DNA from: JBDREA01 sp043820265
GTDB lineage: Archaea > Altiarchaeota > Altiarchaeia > IMC4 > JBDREA01
Length of the DNA: 32,007 bases
Direction: 5' to 3'
Assembly (NCBI GenBank): GCA_043820265.1
Contig: JBDREA010000107.1
Coordinates: 1-32,007 of the forward strand
Under the pieces are notes generated by a model, which saw nothing but the letters and a program-made list of their open reading frames with translations, made no database searches and had not been told where the DNA came from. Positions 14,705 to 22,375 of the stretch are shown here, piece by piece. The position numbers and the translations under genes are program-made. Each line of letters starts with the position of its first letter. The first letter of the stretch is position 1.

Positions 14705-16567
14705 ATGGCTCAAAGAAGGAAAGCACCTAGGTCTACTGATACTGGTACTCTCAGGCAGTCGGAGCTTAAAGGCTTAATCAAGGAAGTCGATGATATGCTT
14801 AAACCTTTTGAGAGACGGGATGAGAGGGCGGAAGGGAAAATCCCGAAGTTCCCCGAAGACCTCCAATTGTGGAGGAAGGTGAATTATCGGAGGGCTCGCC
14901 GGGAGGGAAAGTCCATAGCGCAGATCAGAGATGATCTTTCTGCTGTAAATAGGAGGTTTCGGCAGTTTCATATCGCAAAAAGACTTGTTCCATTAGTCGA
15001 GGCCGGACGTATGAATGCCTCGCAGAGCGTACGAATCACAGGAGTCGCTTATAGGTTCCAGAAGAGATGGGTGGATCTAGGTCATATGCCCAGAATGAGT
15101 TCGTTTGAGCCTGATGTCTCATTTCCCAGGCAACGAGACCCAGACTTCGCCTATTTGCTTATGGCGACCTTTCCCTGGGAAGGGAAAATTGGAGACCGGG
15201 AGACTAAATTTACAGTCGAAGACCAGATTTCAAAAGATAAGATCAAAGCCATATCCGAACGTGTTTTACGGCGCGAACCGGAAGTTAAACCAATCAGAGG
15301 GAAGAAAGATACTAGAAGACGAGGAAAATACAATTTTAAGATTTTATCACCGAAGTTTATGGCCTACCGGGCTCTCATAACAGGTGACGGATCACATCTT
15401 CCGGTTGAACATCTAGTTGAAGCAGATGAGCAGCGGGCCGCATTAAGTGCAATATTTGACAACCATAGCAATATAACCTCGAGGAAAAGTGGGAAAGTGG
15501 AAGTCACAATCCCGCTTGGATATGCGCCCAAATCCCTTGGCCGAGACGTGCAGCTACTCCTATCCAATCAGGGCATCCTGTCAAATATGATACCTGACGA
15601 AGACGGAAAACAAAGGCTTCTGATAAGCCACCACCGAGACCTCAAAAGGATAGTTGATCTTGAGCTTTATAGCTCACCAAAAAAACAGAAAATTATCAGC
15701 GATTCAATCTCATCACACAAGGATTCATTCGACCTAGACTGGCCTGAATATGAGTGGATTAGATCATATCGTGGGAGGCATAAAAAAGTCAGCTTAAAGG
15801 ATGCCACCGCGGCCCTAAACCGCCATCTGATAGGAAAAGATATAGCAGCCGAAAATAAGGGGGCCTTCCCATATGAAATCGAAGAGTTAGTCGAAGCTCG
15901 GTTATCAGCAGATCCAGAAATACCAAAAAGAGGATATCAAAGACTTGCTAGATCAATTAGGAAGATGCCGCCCAGGCTGGAGTCCGCAAGAATTCTCAAG
16001 GGAGCCCAGGCCAGGGAGAACTGGATTAGCATAGGATTACTGCACCGAGTCTATGGCATGTCGCCTGCCCACGCCAGGAAGACCGCAAAAGAATTAAAGC
16101 ATGGAACCTGGGAGTGGATGGTCTTTCAAAGTCAAACCGATCACCCTAAAATCCAAACTTTAGTCGAAGAAAAAGGATTTAATTTCAATACAATCTCGAG
16201 AGAATTAAGAGAACTCGAAAGACTTGGAGGCCAAAGGCAGCGCAAAGAAGGAGAGACTTTAATCAGGGAGTTATTTCTTGTGCGCGAAGGGGGAAGAGCG
16301 GCAGAAAATCTTCTCAGAAACCATCTAAAAATGCAATTGGATGAAGCAAAAGGGGGTGAAATCATTAGCGAAAAAGCATATGTTTGGGCTCGGTTAAACA
16401 CACTTGCGACATCCATAGGGGATTCTTCAACTCCTGAGGTAATCGACGAGCTCATTAAAAGACACTTCCCCGAGCAGGCGGAAACATTAAACAAATACAG
16501 GAATATCGAAGACGTGTTACAGCAAATCGGAGAAAAAGTGTTGGGCATTGGCAAAGGGAAATCCTGA
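14705..16567 (+). CDS. Island paralogue 3: HTH + degenerate LAGLIDADG fold
   Basis: 620 residues from the ATG at 14705; a TTG 27 nt upstream lies within the boundary element and is rejected. Order: EVDDMLKPFERR helix; KFPEDLQLWRKVNYRRARRE; HTH at ~104-128 (NASQSVRITGVAYRFQKRW), then a MPRMSSFEPDV linker; first LAGLIDADG-like helix at ~147-157 (DFAYLLMATFPW); second at ~245-256 (RAALSAIFDNHS), with GRDVQLLLSNQGILSNMI and a SHHRDLKRIVDLELYSS segment. The first Asp of helix 2 is kept; the catalytic position is His. A second conserved block starts ATAALNRHLIGKDI. The C-terminal module has WARLNTLATSIGDSSTPEVI, shared with paralogues 1 and 2. It is closest to paralogue 4 across the N-terminal half. 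Likely a cytosolic DNA-binding protein. Confidence 0.75.
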   Translation: MAQRRKAPRSTDTGTLRQSELKGLIKEVDDMLKPFERRDERAEGKIPKFPEDLQLWRKVNYRRARREGKSIAQIRDDLSAVNRRFRQFHIAKRLVPLVEAGRMNASQSVRITGVAYRFQKRWVDLGHMPRMSSFEPDVSFPRQRDPDFAYLLMATFPWEGKIGDRETKFTVEDQISKDKIKAISERVLRREPEVKPIRGKKDTRRRGKYNFKILSPKFMAYRALITGDGSHLPVEHLVEADEQRAALSAIFDNHSNITSRKSGKVEVTIPLGYAPKSLGRDVQLLLSNQGILSNMIPDEDGKQRLLISHHRDLKRIVDLELYSSPKKQKIISDSISSHKDSFDLDWPEYEWIRSYRGRHKKVSLKDATAALNRHLIGKDIAAENKGAFPYEIEELVEARLSADPEIPKRGYQRLARSIRKMPPRLESARILKGAQARENWISIGLLHRVYGMSPAHARKTAKELKHGTWEWMVFQSQTDHPKIQTLVEEKGFNFNTISRELRELERLGGQRQRKEGETLIRELFLVREGGRAAENLLRNHLKMQLDEAKGGEIISEKAYVWARLNTLATSIGDSSTPEVIDELIKRHFPEQAETLNKYRNIEDVLQQIGEKVLGIGKGKS

Positions 16568-16585
16568 TTTCAGGGTTTTCAGTTA

Positions 16586-16608
16586 TTTTTCTCTTTTGAC
16601 TTCCCTAT
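16586..16608 (+). promoter_or_regulatory. Island boundary element copy 5
   Basis: TTTTTCTCTTTTGACTTCCC followed by TATT, starting 18 nt after the previous stop; GACTTCC (16598-16604) ends 12 nt before the ATG at 16617. It is identical to copy 4 over the 20-nt core. A long T run fills the gap to the ATG. Confidence 0.65.
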
Positions 16609-16616
16609 TTTTTTTT

Positions 16617-18305
16617 ATGAAGTGGTCTGTCCGGGGTAGGAAGGGTCAGTTTGTTTCGACTGCTAAACCGGATGATCCCCAGGTCACAAAGATTGTCAAA
16701 GAGATCGATGATATGCTAAAGCCTCCATCGCGAAAGCCGTATGATCCCAAGAAATTTGTTAAACAGTTTCCTGAAGACCTTCGTATCTGGAGAACTATGA
16801 TTTTTAAGGAGGGTGAACTGAGAGGAAAAAGCATCGGCCAGATCAAGGGGGAGCTGGATGAGGCTAATAATAAATTCCGTCAATTCATGCTTGTGAGTAA
16901 GTTGACTCCTCTTATGGAGGGAAGAGTTGTGAGTCGAAATAGGATAGGGGAGCTAACTGGTTTAGCTCCAAAAACCCTGAGGAATTGGGCTGAGAAAGGA
17001 TATATTCCAAGAGTCAGTTCCTTTGAACCCCATGTTAATCCACCAACCACTCATGACCCTGACTTTGCCTATTTTTCTGTTGCGACCTTTCCTTGGCTGG
17101 GCAGATTCGAAAATCCCGAGATTCATACCACAGTAAACGATAAAGAGACAAGGGATCGGCTGAGGGCTGGATTTGAAAGATATGTCAAACGAAAGCCAAC
17201 AATCAATGATGAAGAATATGAGTATACAACCCGAAAAGAGAGAGGGAAGTTGACGAGATACCGTTTCAGGATTCTATCTCCCAAATATCAGATGCTAAGA
17301 AAGAATTCTTCAGGGGGAAATGCACATCTTCCGCATATAAACCTTCTTGAGGCAGACGAGCAGCTTGAAGCCCTCAAGGCACTTTTTGACACCCATACTA
17401 CACTGAGTCCAAGCGATCGCGCAGGATCATCTGTAATAAGAATAACCTGCGAAAGCGTACCGGAAACAATGGTCGATGACATAAGGCTGCTCCTCTACAA
17501 TAATGGGATACTTTCAAGCACAGTGAAGACTACTAGGAAAGCGAAAGGTCCCGAGCAAAAGAACTCCATTGTCATAAGCCACCACCGAGACATCGAAAGA
17601 GTAATCAAGCTCGGCCTCTTCTCAGGATCTGAAACAATGGATTATCTACGCAGGCTCAATGAAAAATTCGAAGATTATTATGTCTTTGACTGGCGGGACT
17701 TCAACCATTTCCAGGAACTGCTCGAAAGAAAAGAAGGTGCACCTTTCACCGAGATCACTGCAGAGATGAATAGTATGATTCTTCGAAGAGAAATCGAAGA
17801 AGACAACGTAGGGGAGAAACCAGAAAGAATAGATGAGCTACTTGAGAAAAAACTATCTGCCGGAAATGCCCGAGGAACCGATCTCCTAAAGAGGGGATAC
17901 CAGCAGCTCACAGGTTGGCGGGATATACTGGGGAGAGGCGAATTACCTACTCGAGTTCAGGCTGCCAGAAAGCTTGAAGAAATTAAAGAAAAAAGGGAAT
18001 GGGGAGTCAATGCGATCCTAAGCCTCGATATGGGTGCGACTCCCGAAGAAGCCAGAGACTTTGCAACATCTGAGAAAATGGACGTGTTCCGGTGGGCTCG
18101 CCGAAAAAAGCTCCCAGCGAAAACGGCCTACCTCATAGCCGAAGCCAATCCGACATTTGAAGAGATAAAAAAATCAAGCGAATTGATACATGAAAGACTA
18201 GGATTTCCGAAGGAAGATATTTATCTTTTCACGATTCCTCGCGAGAGGATAATTGAGCTAATAGGCGAGAAAATGCCAGCACCGAAAAAGGAGAAGAAAA
18301 CATAA
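16617..18305 (+). CDS. Island paralogue 4: HTH + degenerate LAGLIDADG fold
   Basis: 562 residues from the ATG at 16617; an in-frame ATG at 16548 would overlap the upstream gene and the boundary element and is rejected. Order: EIDDMLKPPSRK helix; FPEDLRIWRTMIF; HTH at ~105-128 (SRNRIGELTGLAPKTLRNWA), then YIPRVSSFEPHV; first LAGLIDADG-like helix at ~148-158 (PDFAYFSVATFPW); second at ~249-260 (LEALKALFDTHT), then strands, DDIRLLLYNNGILSSTV and SHHRDIERVIKLGLFSG. The catalytic acid position is His. ITAEMNSMILRREIEEDN opens the shared next block, followed by a GATPEEARDFAT module and LIAEANPTFEEIKKSSELI. It is shorter than its relatives and lacks the final module of paralogues 1-3. The next gene starts 2 nt downstream, so the two are co-translated. 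Confidence 0.75.
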   Translation: MKWSVRGRKGQFVSTAKPDDPQVTKIVKEIDDMLKPPSRKPYDPKKFVKQFPEDLRIWRTMIFKEGELRGKSIGQIKGELDEANNKFRQFMLVSKLTPLMEGRVVSRNRIGELTGLAPKTLRNWAEKGYIPRVSSFEPHVNPPTTHDPDFAYFSVATFPWLGRFENPEIHTTVNDKETRDRLRAGFERYVKRKPTINDEEYEYTTRKERGKLTRYRFRILSPKYQMLRKNSSGGNAHLPHINLLEADEQLEALKALFDTHTTLSPSDRAGSSVIRITCESVPETMVDDIRLLLYNNGILSSTVKTTRKAKGPEQKNSIVISHHRDIERVIKLGLFSGSETMDYLRRLNEKFEDYYVFDWRDFNHFQELLERKEGAPFTEITAEMNSMILRREIEEDNVGEKPERIDELLEKKLSAGNARGTDLLKRGYQQLTGWRDILGRGELPTRVQAARKLEEIKEKREWGVNAILSLDMGATPEEARDFATSEKMDVFRWARRKKLPAKTAYLIAEANPTFEEIKKSSELIHERLGFPKEDIYLFTIPRERIIELIGEKMPAPKKEKKT

Positions 18306-18307
18306 AA

Positions 18308-20629
18308 ATGGGTTCAGAGACAAAAACTTTGCCGATGTCAACTGCTAGATCTCCTGCAATAGATGATATGCTAAAGGAGATTGACGATCCGACTGCGCAA
18401 AAACGGGCAGGTGATCTTGTAACTCAATTAACGGGGTGGGGTAGATCTGTGCCTCAAGTCACAAAAATTTTACGTAAGAGGGTTGACCGATATCGCCACA
18501 TCACCGAAGTTAAGGCTAGGAGACGTATGGGGGAAGAAATCAAAGATGTAGCAGCTGCAGTCCAAATACATCCCGGCACGGTTTGCAAATATCAAAAAAT
18601 CGGCGATCCATTAAGTGTTTTTTCATACACTTCTCGTCCAAGCGTTCGCAGAAGGAAAGTGAATTTTGAGAGAATTGACAGGATCGCTAGGGCCCGTGTT
18701 TTAGCTACTTACCTATCTACTGGGGGGCGTCTCCCCCAAGATGTTTTTAAACGTATCTTTAACCATCGCGAAGGGGCAGAAAAATTCCAGAAAGCGTTAT
18801 CGACTATCCTGGATTATCCTGTAAGAATAACAACTGAAGGTAGTGGAGAAAATCAACGTTTTCAGGTTATGTGCAGATCAATAGAACTCACTCGCACATT
18901 GGATGAAGTGACTAATGGGAAAACCCGACTGCCTTGGGAATACTTAGTCGAAGAAGATGAGAGAAGGGAGTTCATAAATGGTCTATTGGATGTTAAAAGC
19001 CCGCGAAAAATAGAATTGATAGGTCGAAGACGAAAAAAATCCCTTGTTTCAGATCGTCCAAGACTTCGAATCCACTCTATGGTTGAGGGAATTGGTTTCC
19101 ACCAAGATGTTCAGTTACTTTTGAAAAGCGTAGGTCTTCTAACCTACCTAGAGGAAACTAAGGATAGACAAATGTTCATACTGGGGGGCAAAGTTGATCC
19201 AAAAAAGCTGACCGAAAATTTTAAGGCTCTTCAATTGGAAGTAGATGGGGAATTTGAAAAAATCCCAGCCGTCACGCCCGTCCCAGGAGGACGGAGGTGG
19301 ACAGCGATTACAAACAAAGGGGAAAAATGGATAATCCGGTACAATGAGAAAGGAAAACGGGTTAGGGTCTATAAAGGCCGGGAACGGAAGGGTGAGGCAG
19401 TCTCTGAATTGAAGGCTAGGCCTGATACTCGAGAGAAATACTCAGATAAGATAAGAATTTTCGGTGAGGGAGGATTCCTTCTTGCTGTCCATACTCAACA
19501 GGAGATGCGGAGAATCGCAGAAGAAGGATTAATTTCTTCAGAGAAACTGACAAAAGAGATATTGGAAAGACAAGGCGACCAACGAAGCCTTGGGCCCTTT
19601 GATATCGAAGAATACGATTGGATGTGGAGCTTTATCAAGGGGGAAGATATTAAAAATCCTAGGAGCCAAGCGATGTATATTACAGAAGAATTAAACACTC
19701 ATATGGTCACCCAAGAGATTTTACACGAGAATCCTTTACTTTCACCAAAAGAGGCTGAAAGCCAGGCAAGAATAACCCTTCGAACAGATCCAAAGCTCAG
19801 AAAGAGAGGGTATCATCAACTCTGGAATTGGCTGATAAAGGAGAGAGGCCCCCACAGGCTAAAATTAAGAAAAGAATTGGAAGAAATCCAAGCTCAACGC
19901 CCAGACCCAAGAATCTACTGGCTCCTATATCGGGGTTTGGGGATGAGCCGGGAGGAAGTTAATGCTTTCGCCTCCAAGGAGAAAAGTTTTTCGAAGATTG
20001 TTGGAAAATTCAAAGATGAGATCAGGGAAAGTAAGGGCGGGAAGAAGCTTTTAGCCTCCAGTATCGATCCTGATGTTGGGCATGAAAATCCTGATGACAA
20101 CATAGATCTCACCACTTTCGCAGAATTATCTTATGCTCCTACGGAAAAACTTAATGTTATATGTAGTGCTAGACGAGGACTGAATGCTTCAGTCAAGCAG
20201 GCATTAGCTATAGCGCAAGCTCACCCGAAAATAGACGATTTTCAAGATGCTATGGGGTATATCAGAGATAGATTAATGCTTGATCCAAGAAGACATTTGA
20301 ATTGGATGTCTGTTCCCACAAAGAAATTGGGTTTATTGAACAACAACGGACGAAGTATGGGTATCAAAGTGGGGTCAGGTGAATTAGAAGAGGATGCCCT
20401 TAGATTAATCCAATACTATCCTGTTCTTCTTTCAAGGATCCCCGAAGACGATGAGAGGATCGACAGTCTCGCTACTAGGGTTGGTAGAATATCTGAGAAA
20501 AATAATATTTTGCCGGCAAATTTAGTAGGAGAGATAAACAGTTTACTAGAAGATCAACCAGGTCTTATCGAAGACGATTCAGTCCGAGAACGACTACAAG
20601 TCGACCTAGACATGCTATTGGAGGAATGA
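18308..20629 (+). CDS. Island paralogue 5: HTH + degenerate LAGLIDADG fold with a beta-rich insert
   Basis: 773 residues. An IDDMLKEIDDP helix precedes an HTH at ~76-96 (EEIKDVAAAVQIHPGTVCKY). The first LAGLIDADG-like helix (ARVLATYLSTGG, ~128-140) is the weakest of the five and is followed by NHREGAEKFQKALSTIL. The second (~219-230, REFINGLLDVK) is clear, with FHQDVQLLLKSVGLLTYL after it. Between the next strand and the HTQQEMRRIAEEGLISS segment sits an extra ~90 residues (~296-388) rich in predicted strands (GEKWIIRYNEKGKRVRVYKG). Then come ITEELNTHMVTQEIL, a MSREEVNAFASKEKSF module, a LAIAQAHPKIDDFQDAM module and a C-terminal domain similar to the end of paralogue 1 (YYPVLLSRIPEDDERIDSL). 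It starts 2 nt after paralogue 4 and is the only copy without the boundary element. Confidence 0.72.
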   Translation: MGSETKTLPMSTARSPAIDDMLKEIDDPTAQKRAGDLVTQLTGWGRSVPQVTKILRKRVDRYRHITEVKARRRMGEEIKDVAAAVQIHPGTVCKYQKIGDPLSVFSYTSRPSVRRRKVNFERIDRIARARVLATYLSTGGRLPQDVFKRIFNHREGAEKFQKALSTILDYPVRITTEGSGENQRFQVMCRSIELTRTLDEVTNGKTRLPWEYLVEEDERREFINGLLDVKSPRKIELIGRRRKKSLVSDRPRLRIHSMVEGIGFHQDVQLLLKSVGLLTYLEETKDRQMFILGGKVDPKKLTENFKALQLEVDGEFEKIPAVTPVPGGRRWTAITNKGEKWIIRYNEKGKRVRVYKGRERKGEAVSELKARPDTREKYSDKIRIFGEGGFLLAVHTQQEMRRIAEEGLISSEKLTKEILERQGDQRSLGPFDIEEYDWMWSFIKGEDIKNPRSQAMYITEELNTHMVTQEILHENPLLSPKEAESQARITLRTDPKLRKRGYHQLWNWLIKERGPHRLKLRKELEEIQAQRPDPRIYWLLYRGLGMSREEVNAFASKEKSFSKIVGKFKDEIRESKGGKKLLASSIDPDVGHENPDDNIDLTTFAELSYAPTEKLNVICSARRGLNASVKQALAIAQAHPKIDDFQDAMGYIRDRLMLDPRRHLNWMSVPTKKLGLLNNNGRSMGIKVGSGELEEDALRLIQYYPVLLSRIPEDDERIDSLATRVGRISEKNNILPANLVGEINSLLEDQPGLIEDDSVRERLQVDLDMLLEE

Positions 20630-20681
20630 AGAAATCAAAGACTGGATCCCGATGATTTTTCGAGTTTCTTGGATTCATATA

Positions 20682-20697
20682 ATTTAACTTCCTAATA
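20682..20697 (+). promoter_or_regulatory. Island boundary element copy 6 (diverged)
   Basis: ATTTAACTTCCTAATA, ending 6 nt before the ATG at 20704. It keeps the ACTTCC-TAATA part almost exactly as in copy 2, while the upstream T-tract is reduced to TTTCTTGGATTCATATAATTT and may contain a TATA-like box (CATATAAT, 20676-20683). Confidence 0.45.
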
Positions 20698-20703
20698 CTT
20701 TTT

Positions 20704-22359
20704 ATGGATGAGTCTGTTAAGAAGAAACCGATTTATTTCAGGATCGATTCAGATGGCCGGCAAGTCCAAGTTCTTGATCAAGGAGATATCGACATTATCG
20801 GATTTCAGGAACGAGACGATCTAAATCCTACCGCACGCTCTTATTTTATACCTGATGACAGCACTGAAAAAAAAGAGTTTCCCCCAGGATTTGAAAACCA
20901 TTCTGGAGTATTTGTCCTAACAGGAGAAGGAAACGTTTTCCAATTACAGGTTGGAGAAAGAAGACAGAAAGCCTCAGAGATCCTCCCCGAAGATATTATG
21001 GAAGGAGAGACTGCAATAGACAGAGACCAACTCCAATTTTTCGAAATAATCCACAACTCCATTTCTCAAACACAGGGTCTGCTTGATAGGCCTGAAGAAT
21101 GGGTGGGGGAAGAAAATTACCTCCTCGATCTGCTGAAAAATCCCACTACCTGGGAAGATTTTGAAAGAAGATATAGGTCCCTGCCAGTCATTTCAGCAAG
21201 GATGTTAAGAGACATGTTCGGTGATATGGCCTCGCTTGGTGTGATGGGCAAACCTGCATATGAATGCGCAAAAAGAGTGGCCGAAATATATAAAAAGATA
21301 AATGAACCAAGGTGGAGAGACCTCGTAGTATCGCCAGATGAAAAAAAATTACTAAATGATAATATAGATTTTACTGCTGTAAGGGACATACTTGGAAATG
21401 AAGAGGGGGTGGTTGATAATATCGGATATCCTTACAGCGGCCTTGTCCAGGGATTTTTCATTAAATTAACCAAACGCTTGAATCTCGGCGAAAAAAAGGC
21501 ATTTCTTAGGGAAGTCGGAACTCCCTTACTTAAGGCAGTAGCTGAGAACTTCATGGAGAAGAAAAGACGACCCACTCTCAAGCAGTCCACTGCAATGTCC
21601 CTTATCCAGTTAAGAGACCTCTTTTCTGCAGGGACCGGAAGACTTCCTCTAGAACAAAGGATCCAAGCCTGGCAGAAAATCACAGAACACCTGAAACCGG
21701 AAGTCGATTTGTTTGATGAAAAAACTGCTCCACAGTTCAAAGAATCGGTCGAAAGGGACCTGAAACAATTCAGATACGAAAGGAGATCTTTACCTGTTAG
21801 TTTCAAGCTTGTAAAATCCGAAGACTGGATGGAAGATAAAGCAGATTCCGGAAGAAAGCCCCAAGGAAAACCCATAAAAGATCCTTCCAATCCATTCTAT
21901 GCTCTAATCTTAGATTATCTGGGTGCAGGAGCGAAAGCATCAAGGGTTGATGAGATAATAAAAGAAGAAAATCTGGTCTTCGCTATCCATAAAGGACGAC
22001 CGATTGGATTCTCCTCCTATAAAGGTGAGGGGGATCATCTAAGCGTCAAAAAGAGTTTTGTAGCAGAGGATAAACGACTAACGGGTGTATCAGAAAAGAT
22101 AATCCTGCACCTCATAGCCAGAGCCCGAAGCGAGGGAAAGGAGCTCAGAGCAGACGGAGTCCCCTGGGAGATAAAAAGCCGATATGAAAAAACGAGAGAC
22201 AGAAAGAGAGAGATAATAACAAAGAATGATGCTGGTGCAATTGAACGTCTCCCTGCAGAAACCATTGAATTCAGGGATACCGAATACAACCACATCAAGG
22301 ATGTGCGGGTTATTCCACACCAAACTCCCCATCAAAAAAGAAAACTCCAAAAGAATTAA
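20704..22359 (+). CDS. Hypothetical protein with C-terminal GNAT-like acetyltransferase domain
   Basis: 551 residues. The N-terminal ~110 residues look beta-rich and mixed (KPIYFRIDSDGRQVQVLDQG; GVFVLTGEGNVFQLQVGERR). The middle (110-370) is helical without a family I recognise. Residues ~400-490 look like a GNAT fold: EENLVFAIHKGRPIGFSSYK (strands 2-4), then FVAEDKRLTGVSEKIILHLI in the place of the acetyl-CoA loop and helix 3, then ARSEGKELRADGVPWEIKSR and a YEK end. The loop reads R-x-x-G-V-S-E-K, a relaxed version of the Q/R-x-x-G-x-G/A motif, so CoA binding is plausible but not certain. It ends the island on the same strand and carries a diverged copy of its boundary element. A modifier of island proteins is one possibility, unproven. 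Confidence 0.6.
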   Translation: MDESVKKKPIYFRIDSDGRQVQVLDQGDIDIIGFQERDDLNPTARSYFIPDDSTEKKEFPPGFENHSGVFVLTGEGNVFQLQVGERRQKASEILPEDIMEGETAIDRDQLQFFEIIHNSISQTQGLLDRPEEWVGEENYLLDLLKNPTTWEDFERRYRSLPVISARMLRDMFGDMASLGVMGKPAYECAKRVAEIYKKINEPRWRDLVVSPDEKKLLNDNIDFTAVRDILGNEEGVVDNIGYPYSGLVQGFFIKLTKRLNLGEKKAFLREVGTPLLKAVAENFMEKKRRPTLKQSTAMSLIQLRDLFSAGTGRLPLEQRIQAWQKITEHLKPEVDLFDEKTAPQFKESVERDLKQFRYERRSLPVSFKLVKSEDWMEDKADSGRKPQGKPIKDPSNPFYALILDYLGAGAKASRVDEIIKEENLVFAIHKGRPIGFSSYKGEGDHLSVKKSFVAEDKRLTGVSEKIILHLIARARSEGKELRADGVPWEIKSRYEKTRDRKREIITKNDAGAIERLPAETIEFRDTEYNHIKDVRVIPHQTPHQKRKLQKN

Positions 22360-22375
22360 AGTTTAGTGATATGTT

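Noticed and set aside
16548..16616. ATG at 16548 as start of paralogue 4
   Set aside because: It overlaps the end of paralogue 3 and encodes the boundary element as a Phe/Leu/Ser stretch; 16617 is consistent with the other copies.
9814..20629. Active homing endonucleases or free-standing intron-type nucleases
   Set aside because: The catalytic acids are missing in both LAGLIDADG-like helices in all five, there is no host intron or intein, and the copies lie in ordinary gene order.
7164..20697. Boundary elements as a CRISPR-like repeat array
   Set aside because: Copies are 2-2.7 kb apart (about 4 kb for the last pair), vary in sequence, and always sit at gene boundaries.
6233..22359. Integrated virus or plasmid
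   Set aside because: No integrase, capsid, terminase, replication protein, tRNA target or flanking direct repeats could be seen. A domesticated element remains possible.
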